A stretch of 64,000 nt of DNA from Cladochytrium replicatum (lineage: Eukaryota > Chytridiomycota > Chytridiomycetes > Cladochytriales > Cladochytriaceae): NCBI GenBank assembly GCA_025526935.1, contig JAHLKD010000034.1, positions 367,239 to 431,238 of the forward strand, written 5' to 3'. The position numbers and the translations under genes were made by a program. The notes under the pieces were generated by a model that was given only the letters and a program-made list of their open reading frames with translations, ran no database searches and was not told the DNA's origin. Every line of letters begins with the position of its first letter. The stretch's first letter is position 1. Of this stretch, positions 22,733 through 33,555 are shown piece after piece.

Positions 22733-23291
22733 TGTGACTTTGAGGAACGACGAAGATTCACGTTCACGGTCGAGGGTTGGGGTTGCGGCATGGGGTTCAC
22801 GGCGGGGATCGGCGAGACCATAATAATAATAATAATGATAATAGCAACAACAGTAGCAATAATGGCAATAATAGTAATGGGATTGGGAGCGGTAGCAGCG
22901 GATGCGATTAGCTGAGCTGGGTTTCAGCTGCACTGCGGTGACTCACCGGCGGGTCGTTGCGGGTTCGGTCCGCCGATCCGTGTCTCAGCTCTACCCTACC
23001 CCTGAACGAATCCCTGTCTCACTAGGGTTGGGTCGACGCGTCCGAGAACCGCACAATTTACGTTACCAGCGATCATTGCTCTACCTGGCTCTGCTATAGC
23101 ATCCACACACAGCCCAGCACTTTGCCATGTGCAGGCGTTCGTCACACAAATTTTGGGAGATTTTGGACTTTGGTTTTTCTTGTTTTGTTTGACGATCTTC
23201 TTTATGGAGAGCGTTTTATTGACCACTCGCTCTTTTTCTCTTTATGATGCTTGTTATTATTGTTGGATGAGTGGCAGTGTAATAGAGGGGA
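22733..23291. other. Upstream region of the transcription factor gene with microsatellite
   Basis: The region holds an imperfect ATA/ATG/CAA trinucleotide tract (about 22818-22890), probably 5' UTR or promoter of the minus-strand regulator. No other gene is seen. A short open frame at 23129-23323 is not supported. Confidence 0.4.
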
Positions 23292-23864
23292 TTGAAACAC
23301 CCCAAACGTTCAAGTTCACATAGATCTTCGGGAGAAAGACTGACAGTAGACTGCCGACACAGCATCCAGACTAGCAGCAGTTGCAACAGTTGTGCGCCCT
23401 CCCAGGATTCCATTACTGGATTTGTGGAGTTGTGGAGAAGAGTTGTGACCTTGAGGCCATTGGATTGTTACCTTCCTTTGCCAGCAAAGTCCTCGCTGCG
23501 TTTCTACACTGATGCAGATTTTGCAGACAAATCCATCAAGGTACTCACTAACTGGTTACGTTGTAATGTTCACAAACGCAGCAATTAGCTGGCAATCTAC
23601 TAGGCAACAGATCATTACACTATCTTCATCAGAGGTAGAACTGATCGCACTTAATGAATTGACCAGAGAAATGGCATGGATTAGTCTAATGCCAAACACT
23701 TTCAGGTTAAAAAACGAAGATCTCTGGTCATGTATCAGGTCCACTTTGGCAATTGCAAACAATATGACTAACAATCGATGCAAAAAAACACTTGGATACT
23801 CAAGAAAAGTTTGTTACTCAAAATATCGAAAAGAAGTTAGTCAAATCAAGTGACTGCGAGGGAG
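23292..23864 (+). pseudogene. Ty1/copia family D RNase H tail
   Basis: The plus strand encodes RFYTDADFADKS, then, in another frame, RYSLTGYVVMFTNAAISWQS, RQQIITLSSSEVELIALNEL and a tail ending about 23853. These are the Asp and Glu blocks of copia RNase H. The 5' side is truncated near 23450. A purine tract (GCGAGGGAG) immediately precedes the LTR. It is more diverged than families A and B. Confidence 0.75.
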
Positions 23865-24015
23865 TGTTGGATAATGAACGTTTCAGGACTCTATCACTAC
23901 AGTCACTTTGACAACAATATATATAACACACTTCGTCATAACGGATAGACTGGAGACATCCAGGAGTTCTCTATGCAGGATAGAGAAACCTTTCGGTTAC
24001 CACAACATTCCAACA
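23865..24015 (+). repeat. Probable 3' LTR of copia D (151 bp)
   Basis: It begins TGTTGGATAATG after the polypurine tract and ends CATTCCAACA, a TGTTGG/CCAACA inversion. The short length is plausible for a copia LTR, but no second copy is available to confirm the 3' boundary. Confidence 0.55.
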
Positions 24016-24592
24016 CGACTAACCCTGTTCAAATCGACTCCACTGTGACATGTCTCAACACCACATTGTCATCTTCCCCCAGATGGATAAGCCTTCCCAT
24101 AGCCCTCTCTGGCCTTTTTGGTCTTTTGCCCCATTTGTTCCAATCATCATTGGGAGTTGCCACAATGAACTCCGCTGAATTTGCAAATGGATCATCTGGA
24201 TCATCTCTCAATTCAAGCCAAGCCAAGTCTTTCCTGTTGTCAGTCAAGATGTTAACAGAGACTGTCCATAGTCTCCCCAAAAGCAGGTCGGTCTTCAACA
24301 GCCTCGAGACAAAACTTTAATACTCTCACTCAATTTTTCCAACACTCACTGTCATCCAGGCCAAACTAATCTTACTCCCACTGACCAGATTCAGCTTCGA
24401 AAGCCATTCCCTCCCGCTCAACCTCCACCTCGCACAAAACTCTCCTTCTGCGCAATCCTCCTGCCAACATAGCCTGAATGGCCGACATACCTGCAACATG
24501 TTCACCCATGTTCAATTCCAGTTTTAACTTCAGCATCTGTTCAAACAGCTCATTTGGTTTGCCGGCATTCTGGAGTTCGCTTGCGTAGTAGA
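24016..24592. other. Unassigned spacer
   Basis: No recognisable gene. An 89-codon minus-strand frame (24298-24029; LAWLELRDDPDDPFANSAEF) looks protein-like but matches nothing I know. It could be an old transposon fragment. Confidence 0.3.
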
Positions 24593-24859
24593 TAAGGTTC
24601 AGGGGTCCGGGTCAGGTCCAGGTTAGAAAGTCAACCAGGAAAAAACCAGAATATCAGGTCATGTATGTCCGTGGCCCCGGTCACTGCGGGTAGCAGCGCC
24701 AACCCCAGACCCGTGGTTATCGAAACCCGTACCTGATCCTGACCCTGTCCGTTTTGCATTTTAACTTGAACTAGAAGAATATAAAACAAAATCTCGATTG
24801 TGTCTTCTTGGAAATTGTCTGCGTGGACCGAAAGTGCAGCTCTAGAGGTCTGTTGTGGA
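24593..24859 (-). mobile_element. Diverged relative of the hAT element: right end fused to repeat-unit sequence
   Basis: TAAGGTTCAGGGGTCCGGG at 24593 resembles the right TIR (TAAGGTTCGGCGGGT). The following GGGTC/GACCC block is similar to but clearly older than that of element 2. From about 24770 it matches sequence normally flanking the transposase start (GTGTCTTCTTGGAAATTGTC, then CAGCTCTAGAGGTCTGT). This suggests a small internally deleted derivative. It ends exactly where element 2 begins, so element 2 may have inserted into it. Confidence 0.6.
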
Positions 24860-25159
24860 TAAGGTTCGGCGGGTCCAGGTCAGGTCCGGGTTTCAGTGGC
24901 GACCCGCACCAAACCCTTTGGGTCGGGTCGTGTTTGTCTGGGGACCCGCCGGGTCACTGACGGGTACAAAGGGAATACCCGGACCCGAAGTGGTTGAAAC
25001 CCGTACCCGACCCTGACCCGCCGGGTTTTTGCTGCCCAGGAGAGGATTGATTGAACTTTGAGTTAGACCACGGATATTTACATGAACACTTTGTGTCTGT
25101 GTGAACAGTGTGTATTTTAGAAACACTATCGTAAAAACAAACAAAACTCCACTGAACAA

Positions 25160-26778
25160 TCACAAGTTGATAGGTGGAACAGCCCAAATCAGCTTCTGTA
25201 TCTGGTTGATATCGTCAGAGTCCCATCCACCACTGGTTACGTCCTTCGCCAACCCAGTCCTGATGAACCGATCAATGTCGTCATTTGAAAGCATGAAATC
25301 CTTGGCTAAACCTGTCTTCCAAGGTTTCCAATCCACCTCAGGGAGCGTTATGGACGAAAGATGCCCGATGTATGCCGTCCAGAACCTTAGCCACTCAGAA
25401 GGATATGCATCCACTAATGCCCTGAACATGCGATAGATAGTGGCAGACGTACTTAGCGAATTAGTGTGCCGTATCCAGTTTCCGAGCAAAATGTGCACCC
25501 TAAGAAGAGTAAGGCTGCTCCGAGAACTGCTACTTGAAGTTGATATTCGGCTTGAGCGGTCGTCTGATTCAACAAATATGGGCCGTAAAAACTCATTTCG
25601 GGAGAGGACTTCGTAGTTTACATTGACGTACTTGATTGATGGTGGAAGAGACGGCAATTTAAGGTCATAAATAACCTCATTGATCTTATGCATCTGGAAG
25701 CAGATACCCTGGATGACCTCTTTCACCAAAAGGATAGCCGTACGACGATGCTGCTGCAGGCTAAGCAATGCAAGGGAACTCGTTGGAGAACTGGTTCGAT
25801 GTACCTTCGGAATTCTACCAATCCCCTTGATAGCCGACGATATGCTTATTAGGCCGCCTGTTGATGTTGGCGCCGCAGGTGCTGCAGCTTCTGAATGACC
25901 AGCCTGTCGTTTCAGAGCAGCAAGCTCTCCCTCCAGGGCAGTCACACGTGATTTCCATTGTGAAATCTCCTGGGAAGTTGCCTGCTTCTCCCTTTCCATT
26001 GCAGCGGTGATCTCCCTGAATCTTGCTAGCCCTTCGTGCTCGCCGTGCTGAATCAATGCACCCACCCTGCCCAATTCATCAATGAGAGCCTTCTCTCGCA
26101 CTTCTGCTGCAATGCGAGTCCTTCTCTCGTTCATTGCAGTCTCTTCAAGATCTTTTGTCAATGTTCAACAGGCATTCCTCTGTAAATGCCCTACTTGTGT
26201 CCCTGCCGCCTGTAAAAGTCCAGAAATGTTGTTTCCTTCTGAAAGGAAGAGCTTTTCAAGCACTCCATACAATAGGTGTTTGCTGCTGTTATGAACTCCA
26301 TTCGTCCACTGCATTCATCGTGAATTTCCTTCAGGGCTTGACGAACTAGCTTGCTGTCAGAGTTAAGTCAGTCGATCAACCCTTGAAGAACAAATCTTGG
26401 GCTGCATTCATCACGATTTGTTTGACAGTTGCTGATGAAGTCCTCCGAGTCGTAGCTGTGGCCGCTTGCTTTGAATTTTTGATACCAAAGTCGTATGTCT
26501 GAAGCAGGACAGAGTCCGTCGATGAGCAAATAGTCAGCATCCCCTTTAGTACCACGTCGCGCCAGTTTCTTTGAAGGAGGTGTCGATTTGACATCTGTCG
26601 ATTTGACATCTGTCGATTTGACATCTGTCGATTTGACATCAACGCCAACTTCTGCTTCTTCCACTTCAGAACCCGATCCCAGAGATGTTTCAGGTGCAGT
26701 CACAGGTTCTGCACTTGATTCTCTTTCAGATAATGGTCTCGATTATTTCAACGCTCGCTTCTTTGTAGTTCGAGGCAT
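25160..26778 (-). pseudogene. Second hAT-element gene, element 2 copy (pseudogene)
   Basis: Homologous to the 560-aa protein of element 1. Codon 12 is TAA (26743-26745) instead of CAA. The DVKST unit is present four times (15-bp period, about 26580-26640) against two in elements 1 and 3. About 100 bp is deleted near 26160, joining GIYRGMP to MTKDLEET and shifting the frame. The C-terminal 333 codons (26161-25160) are open and nearly identical to element 1, ending WAVPPINL. Confidence 0.85.
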
Positions 26779-26861
26779 GGTGTTTGTACTGTTTGTCGTG
26801 GCACTATAGTTTTCTACCCGATCTGAAAATAATAATAAGCTTGGGAAGAAACTGGCTAGTA

Positions 26862-27095
26862 ACATTGATAGAGAGGATTCTGTCCGGGTGGACAGAATCT
26901 TATTGCTAGTAAAATTGATAGAGAGGAGTAGCTGTACTTGATAGAAATTACTGAAGTACCGTCAATGAGTTGAGAAAGTGTCCGGGTGGACAGAATCTAA
27001 TTGCTAGTAAGATTGATAGAGAGGTTAGTTGTACTTGATAGAGATCACTGAAGTACCGTCAATGAGTTGAGAAAGTGTCCCGGTGGACAGAAAAT
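26862..27095. repeat. 97-bp repeat array next to the second gene (element 2)
   Basis: About two and a half units contain TGTCCGGGTGGACA, on the promoter side of the second gene, equivalent to 8857-9085 in element 1. It ends at AAAATACATGCCTCGATGT, the junction with the DnaJ-X fragment. Confidence 0.85.
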
Positions 27096-27111
27096 ACATG
27101 CCTCGATGTTT

Positions 27112-27303
27112 CAATCTTTGCAAACTCCTGAAACTCTCCAATGCCTAGCTGGCAAGCTGCTCCTTCGATGTCCCGATCAGTGTGTCCTGTCCCAGAACTG
27201 GGAACGCGTCAAAGTACAGCCCAAGTGGTGCAACCAAAATGTCCACAAGCTTTGTGACCCGCTTGTTCCGGGTCTCGATGCACACTTCCGCATTGTCAAG
27301 GAA
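27112..27303 (-). pseudogene. Internal copy of a DnaJ-X gene 3' fragment inside hAT element 2
   Basis: About 192 bp is nearly identical to 31998-32190 (a few substitutions). On the minus strand it reads ILDNAEV-IETRNKRVTKLV then VLGQDTLIGTSKEQLAS and a stop, the C-terminal end of the DnaJ-X fragment described at 31998-32398. It is joined on one side to the element's CCTCGATGT sequence, exactly as at 31997, and on the other to an inverted transposase tail. Confidence 0.75.
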
Positions 27304-27444
27304 TGAGTGCTGAAGAACCGTTCAAAAATGATTCCCTAGATTCAAAAAGTGATGTTTGTGAGGATTTTGTAAAGGTGCATAATTTTGGCGACGATTTTGA
27401 TGTGGTATTAGAGTTGGAAGCAACTGATGATAACCCACTCTTTT
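27304..27444 (+). pseudogene. Inverted 3' tail of the hAT transposase (46 codons)
   Basis: The plus strand encodes SAEEPFKNDSLDSKS, then FVKVHNFGDDFDVVLELE and TDDNPLF with the TAA stop. This is the end of the transposase, opposite in orientation to the main transposase of element 2. It shares the Cys codon (SDVCED) and FGDDF variant found in the main element 2 transposase, so it was duplicated from that copy. Confidence 0.85.
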
Positions 27445-27479
27445 AAATATAAATTGTTGTTTAGACTGTTCATCTGCTG

Positions 27480-28880
27480 AAGTACCATCCAGGAGTTGAG
27501 AAAGTGACCGCCTGGACAGAATCCTATTGCGAGTAGTATTTGTAGAGAGGTTGGTTGTACATAATCGAGATCAGTGAAGTATCAGTGAAGTACCGTCAAT
27601 GAGTTGAGAAAGTGTCCAGGTGGACAGAATCTTATTGCTAGTAAAATTGATAGAGAGGTTAGCTGTACTTGATAGAAATTACTGTAGTACCGTCAATGAG
27701 TTGAGAAAGTGTCCGGGTGGACAGAATCTAATTGCTAGTAACATTGATAGAGAGGTTAGTTGTACTTGATAGAGATCACTGAAGTACCGTCAATGAGTTG
27801 AGAAAGTGTCCGGGTGGACAGAATCCTATTGCTAGTAGTATTTGTAGAGAGGTTAGCTGTACCTGATAGAGATCACTGAAGTACCGTCAATGAGTTGAGA
27901 AAGTGTCCAGGTGGACAGAATCTTATTGCTAGTAAAATTGATAGAGAGGTTAGCTGTACTTGATAGAAATTACTGTAGTACCGTCAATGAGTTGAGAAAG
28001 TGTCCGGGTGGACAGAATCTAATTGCTAGTAACATTGATAGAGAGGTTAGTTGTACTTGATAGAGATCACTGAAGTACCGTCAATGAGTTGAGAAAGTGT
28101 CCATGTGGACAGAATCCTATTCTACCCAGACAGACATAGTAACACTCAGTCTCCCAGATTTCTGTGCACATGGACACTTTCTCAACTCATTGACGGTACT
28201 ACAGTAATTTCTATCAGGTACAGCTAACCTCTCTATCAATGTTACCAGCAATAAGATTCTGTCCACCCGGACACTTTCTCAACTCATTGACGGTACTTCA
28301 GTAATTTCTATCAGGTACAGCTAACCTCTCTACAAATACTACTAGCAATAGGATTCTGTCCACCCGGACACTTTCTCAACTCATTGACGGTACTTCAGTG
28401 ATCTCTATCAGGTACAGCTAACCTCTCTACAAATACTACTAGCAATAGGATTCTGTCCACCCGGACACTTTCTCAACTCATTGACGGTACTTCAGTGATC
28501 TCTATCAGGTACAGCTAACCTCTCTACAAATACTACTAGCAATAGGATTCTGTCCACCCGGACACTTTCTCAACTCATTGACGGTACTTCAGTGATCTCT
28601 ATCCAATACAACTAACCTCTCTATCAATGTTACTAGCAATACGATTCTGTCCACCCGGACACTTTCTCAACTCATTGACGGTACTTCAGTGATCTCTACC
28701 CAATACAACTAACCTCTCTATCAATGTTACTAGCAATAGGATTCTGTCCACCCGGACACTTTCTCAACTCATTGACGGTACTTCACTGATACTTCACTGA
28801 TCTCGATTAAGTACAACCAACCTCTCTACAAATACTACTCGCAATAGGATTCTGTCCAGGCGGTCACTTTCTCAACTCCT
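27480..28880. repeat. Two opposed 97-bp repeat arrays in element 2
   Basis: About seven units in one orientation (27480-28110, TGTCCGGGTGGACA), the switch segment (CTACCCAGACAGACATAGTA), then about seven units in the other orientation (28165-28880) running up to the transposase stop. The whole forms a large inverted repeat with transposase 3' ends at both outer edges. Confidence 0.9.
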
Positions 28881-28924
28881 GGACGGTACTTCAGCAGATG
28901 AACAGTCTAAACAATAATTTATAT

Positions 28925-31359
28925 TTAAAAGAGTGGGTTATCATCAGTTGCTTCCAACTCTAATACCACATCAAAATCGTCGCCAAAATTATGCACCTTT
29001 ACAAAATCCTCACAAACATCACTTTTTGAATCTAGGGAATCATTTTTGAACGGTTCTTCAGCACTCAATTGATGGAACCAGTCATGACAGCACATCAACG
29101 CATTTATTGTTCTTGGAGCAAGGTGGTTGCGAGTTGCAGGTACCAAATCAACCCCGGCTGAAAACTTTCGTTCGACTGGAGCGCTTGTTGCTGGTATTCC
29201 TAAATAGTCCATTGCCATCTGGCTTAGGGCTGGAAAGTTCACACTTCCAACGGTCTTTCACCAGTCGATAATATTGATTGGCTTCCCATCAGAATCAATA
29301 CCGTGGAGTACCTGATCGCCAAGATAGCGATCCAGCTCATCTTTTTCCTCAGGAATCTCTTCTTGCCAGATGAAAATGGATCTAATGGCTCTCAAGCGTT
29401 CAGCGTCCGTTTTTTTCTGTCTATCACTGGAAGCTCCGCTCGAATCGTGTCGACGTTCTGGCGTGTTTCCAAAAACATAGGCACCACTGTTCTTGATTTT
29501 CCGTGACTTATACGATTCCTCCCAGACTTTCCGCACTAGGGTGACCTGATCCCTTCTTACATCTTTCTCCCAAGCCTTTGAAAATCGATAATATTGATCC
29601 TTAAAACGAGGATCGAGTACCGTAGCAACTGCTAAACACGGGCTCTTAGCGATTGAGTAATATATTCTCAGCTTATCTAGTGCATTTCGAAATGCTTTGG
29701 TGAAAGTTTCATCCAATTCTGCCTCCTCTAGGTCCTCCAGTTGATCGATAAGATCGTTGTAAAATGGAATAACAAGCGGAAGTGTTGGATATCTAGACCC
29801 CTCGATTGCCTTTGATATAACCTCGAAAACACTCAAACCATCCCGGATCTTCTGTAGGACCTCCCATTGCTTTGGATTTATTGACCAATCTTTCAAAGAA
29901 TCTTCAATCCAGCATATTTTGTCCATTGCCTCTCGTAGCTGTAAGGCTCGTTTGACCATATAGAATGTGCTATTCCAGCGAGTTGTCACATCGATAATTG
30001 GTAATAGAGGAACCAGTTTCACAAATCGGCACAAATCAATAAATGAGCTTCGTCATTTTGGGGAAGACCGGATTCCTCTGACTAGCCATCCAAGAAGGTT
30101 TATGACATTAACGCCGGAGTTATCGTCATTTGCGACTGTGTCCCCTGCGGGCGCGAAGGTATCGATAAAATCCTTTGCTGCAAGATTGATAATGTGTGCC
30201 ATACACCGCATGTGTTGAGTTTCTGCAGACCACACAATATCCCTATCTTCCAAGAGCGTCTCCAGCTTAGCACTCATGGTAAAGTTGTTTGAACCGTTGT
30301 CGGTTGTAATGCACAATAAGCGTTCACCCGATAGCATGCCAAATTCATCCAGACACTTGACAAGCTGACTAGCCATGGCGACGCCTTCATGCTTTCCAAC
30401 CATCGGAATCATCTGCAGCAGCAAGTCCTGCGGCTCCCATTCTTTCATGATGAAGTGGGCAGTAATTCCAAGAAAAGAAATCTGGTTCTTCGATGTCCAA
30501 CAGTCAGCTGTTATTGATACTTTTGAAGGCGAACCAACAATCAAACCTTTAACGAGCTCCTTCTGCCTATCGTAAAGATCCATCTCCTTTTGCTTCACTG
30601 CTTTTGCCGTCTTTGGGTATAGTTTGGCTGAAAAGTCTTCAGCATGCTGACAAAGAACTGGTTCTCCACAACAGTAAAAGCCTGATTGTCTGCAGCAATC
30701 CAGTCCAAAATCGACCGCCACGCTACGTCTGGATTGAACACAAAGTTTTGCTCCTTCTCCTGCGAGCCGAAATTCAATGTCTGTTGTCCCTTGGGGACGA
30801 TGTCCAACAGTCCAAGCGACCTGGCAATACTTCCATGGTGGTTTTTCAGATGCCGGAGGAAGTTTTTTGTTGATCCCGTCTTATCGACCTTCTGGCTCCA
30901 CTTGCATTTCGCAACCAAACATGTTCTCAGACCATTATCAACCTTATAGTAATCCTTCGCTATGCCGCCTCGACTACCTCTACAGTCCGACATGCTATCA
31001 ACATCTGCGTCTGATGAAAGCATTGATGGTTGAACTGATCCAGCTGCAGGCTCCTGTCGCACTGAAGAGTCAGCAAAACTAACGTCGGCAGGAAGCTCTG
31101 GTGCATGCTGAGAAGCCAGGCCCAACTCGCTGGAGTCATTGGAAGAAGATGTGGAGCTCGGCTCTTGAGCACTGTTGTTGCCACCGTGTCCTGATACACG
31201 TCTGCGTTTGTCCTGCATGCTTTTCCCCTTGCTGGACGCCTCTGAAATTTGGGGGGCTGGCAGACTTCGCTTCCGTGTGTCAAGCGGATTACTGTCGACC
31301 AGTCTTTGGCTTGCGTTGGACGCTGCCTTACGCTTTGGTTTAACAAAGGCAGCGTCCAT
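28925..31359 (-). pseudogene. hAT transposase, element 2 (pseudogene)
   Basis: Same protein as in element 1, starting MDAAFVKPKRKA at 31359. The BED finger, DCWTS core, TTDNGSNN, CMAHIINLAAK and C-terminal ATSAPVERKFSAG are all recognisable. Three lesions: a 1-nt frameshift near 30612 (after LKTFQPNYT); TGA at 30053-30055 replacing CGA (IRSSPK then stop); and TGA at 29258-29260 replacing a Trp codon (NIIDW then stop). The catalytic Glu codon itself is unchanged. Confidence 0.93.
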
Positions 31360-31479
31360 TTTTGCTGTGGTGTGGCTGGAACGTTACCGACTCTAAGTGT
31401 CCAGGTGCACAGAAAGCACAGCTCTCGAGGTCTGTCGTGGTAGAAATTGTTTGTTACAGAACTTCCGTTGTGACTTCTT

Positions 31480-31985
31480 GGAAAGTGTCCAGGTGGACAG
31501 AATCGTATTGCTAGTAACATTGATAGAGAGGTTAGTTGTACTGGGTAGAGACAACTGAAGTACGTCAATGAGTTGAGATAGTGTCCGGGTAGAATCCTTT
31601 TGCTAGTAACATTGATAGAGAGGTTAGTTGTATTGGGTAGAGATAACTGAAGTACGTCAATGAGTTGAGAAAGTGTCCTGGTGGACAGAATCCTATTGCT
31701 AGTAACATTGATAGAGAGGTTAGTTGTATTGGGTAGAGATAACTGAAGTACGTCAATGAGTTGAGAAAGTGTCCGGGTGGACAGAATCCTATTGCTAGTA
31801 ACATTGATAGAGAGGTTAGTTGTATTGGGTAGAGATAACTGAAGTACGTCAATGAGTTGAGAAAGTGTCCAGGTGGACAGAATCTTATTGCTAGTAACAT
31901 TGATAGAGAGGTTAGTTGTACTTGATAGAGATCACTCAAGTACCGTCAATGAGTTGAGAAAGTGTCCAGGTGGACAGAAAATACA
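31480..31985 (-). repeat. 97-bp repeat array upstream of the element 2 transposase
   Basis: About five units of the shorter type (ACGTCAATGAGTTGAG without one GT), matching the left array of element 1. One unit has lost part of the palindrome (GTCCGGGTAGAATCC near 31585). Confidence 0.88.
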
Positions 31986-31997
31986 TGCCTCGATGTT

Positions 31998-32398
31998 TCA
32001 ATCTTTGCAAACTCCTGAAACTCTCCAATGCCTAGCTGGCAAGCTGCTCCTTCGATGTCCCGATCAGTGTGTCCTGTCCCAGAACTGGGAACGCGTCAAC
32101 GTACAGCCCAAGTGGTGCAACCAAAATGTCCACAAGCTTTGTGACCCGCTTGTTCCGGGTCTCGATGCGCACTTCCGCATTGTCAAGGATGCAAAATTGT
32201 CCTTCTTGCCTGGCTCACGGCAGGGTTTGAGAGCTGCGGCATGGCTTTCTTGAACTCTTTGGTGATTGAGATCTTGTCAATGATGTCGACGAACTTGTGG
32301 CTGCCAAACTGCTGTTTGACAAACTCTTCAGGGTCGACAAAAACCGAGTCTAAGCCAGCCTTTGACTTGCCGACCTCATTGCAGTACGCTCTTCTCTG
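31998..32398 (-). pseudogene. DnaJ-X domain protein gene fragment (J-domain tail and X domain start)
   Basis: An exon begins after an acceptor (ATATCCGCAG) near 32398 and encodes RRAYCNEVGKSKAGLD, then VDPEEFVKQQFGSHKF, VDIIDKISITKEFKKAM. These match the end of a J domain (R..Y.e.G) and the DP..(F)..QFGG.kFVDIIGE start of the DnaJ-X domain of Caj1/Djp1-type cochaperones. A 1-nt frame change near 32190 leads to IETRNKRVTKLVDIL and a stop (TAG near 32036). Whether 31998-32398 is the original host locus or a captured piece cannot be decided here. Confidence 0.65.
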
Positions 32399-32550
32399 CG
32401 GATATGATAGGAAAGCAAAAACAAGGAAATCATTCATTTGCTCATGCATTCACTCACTCCACTGTTCATGTATCAGTCGTGCGTTCATTTGTGCACATTC
32501 ATTCCCCTGTTGATTTGCTATCCATCAGTAATGTATCAGCCATCCTTTTG

Positions 32551-32719
32551 TTCATTCATTCATTCATTCATTCCTGTTAAAACTAGCTTCATTCATTCAT
32601 TCATTCCTGTTAAAACTAGCTTCATTCATTCATTCATTCCTGTTAAAACTAGCTTCATTCATTCATTCATTCCTGTTAAAACTAGCTTCATTCATTCATT
32701 CATTCCTGTTAAAACTAGC
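32551..32719 (+). repeat. 33-bp minisatellite, five units
   Basis: Five nearly perfect 33-bp units (TTCATTCATTCATTCATTCC plus TGTTAAAACTAGC) end at 32587, 32620, 32653, 32686 and 32719. Each contains a TTCA microsatellite. The 11-codon reading frame it creates is incidental. Confidence 0.95.
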
Positions 32720-32754
32720 AGCATTTTGAATTGATCAAGCTGAAAGATAAGCAA

Positions 32755-32950
32755 AATCCTCAGTCTGTTCAATCCTTTGCTAATTTGGTTTATTCCATCC
32801 AGACAAAATTGAAGATAATGGCAAGTGATGATGTCATCGGAGATATACTGGAGAGGGTAATTGCCCAATTATAGTGGGAGGGACCGGACTTACCATCGCT
32901 GCACAAATTCGTGGGTCAGATTACTACAAATTACATGAGTGAATGGCAAG
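32755..32950 (+). pseudogene. Retrotransposon gag-like fragment
   Basis: The plus frame encodes QSVQSFANLVYSIQTKLKIM, then SDDVIGDILERVIAQL, one TAG, then WEGPDLPSLHKFVGQITTN. The pattern resembles the UBN2/gag region of copia elements. It is weak and unconfirmed. Confidence 0.35.
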
Positions 32951-33528
32951 CGGTGTGAGGGAGGTTTGTGACAAGGCGCTTGGAGACGAAAAGGTTGGGA
33001 AGGAGGTGAGGAAGCGTAGGGCCAAGTCGAGGGGTGCTTGGAGAGGAGTATGAACGCAAAAGTTGAGGATTGGGCGGAAAGGGTGACAAGTCTGTTGGAG
33101 AAGGCGGCAGCGGCGGCGCTCGGTGGAGAGAGGAATTGAAGGACGGGTCGATCAATTTACTTCCAAACATATCGAATTTACTTACATATGTTGCTTTCGT
33201 TATTTCATGCACTGCCTGTATGCTTTTTCATGTTCATTTTTTTAGTGCTTTCGTTTCTTCACGCCTCAAAAGCAATTTTCCATTTCTTCCATTGGTGATG
33301 TGCTTTGTGTACAGCTAATGTGCATTGGACAAGAATGACCTCCTTTCCCGGTTTCACTTCCGCATTGGGAAGGTCGCGACCTGTCACGTGAACAGCGTGC
33401 ATCCAAAAGTGGCCGAATCCCGTTAAATTTCAAAAAGAGAAGAGCATGAAAGCGAGCCCTTGACTTGCAGTCGGTTCGAGCTCCAACAGCAGCAACAGCA
33501 ATGCTCTCATCCCAACCTCAAAACCTCA

Positions 33529-33555
33529 ATTGGTCACCCAGCGACGCGCTATAAA
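33529..33555 (+). promoter_or_regulatory. Possible core promoter upstream of cyclin B (inverted CCAAT and TATA)
   Basis: ATTGGT at 33529-33534 and TATAAA at 33550-33555 lie about 560 bp before the cyclin ATG. A donor-like GTAAGT at about 33651 could start a 5' UTR intron that closes the distance. No other gene is recognised between 32950 and 34118. Confidence 0.3.

Larger units (their letters stand above)
24860..31997 (-). mobile_element. hAT element 2 (minus strand, rearranged and 5'-truncated)
   Basis: The right TIR (TAAGGTTCGGCGGGT) is at 24860. Reading leftwards along the minus strand from 31997, the order is: truncated left side, array, transposase, array, orientation switch (about 28110-28165), array, an inverted transposase tail plus a DnaJ-X fragment (27444-27112), array, second gene, right end. 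The left TIR and GGGTC block are absent: at 31997 the element breaks at CCTCGATGT and continues into DnaJ-X gene sequence. No target duplication can therefore be scored; the outer flank is GTTGTGGA. Every gene in it is broken. Confidence 0.88.

Noticed and set aside
22733-22933. Upstream start for the Zn2Cys6 gene (MQLKPSSANRIRC)
   Set aside because: It would translate a trinucleotide microsatellite as Tyr/Cys-rich sequence. The ATG at 22732 gives an ordinary N-terminus.
24029-24298. Small host gene on the minus strand
   Set aside because: 89 codons, no recognised motif, no splice or promoter evidence, and surrounded by transposon debris.
32438-32734. Repetitive SFIHSFIPVKT protein
   Set aside because: It is produced by a 33-bp minisatellite containing a TTCA microsatellite; there is no start context, domain or homologous copy.
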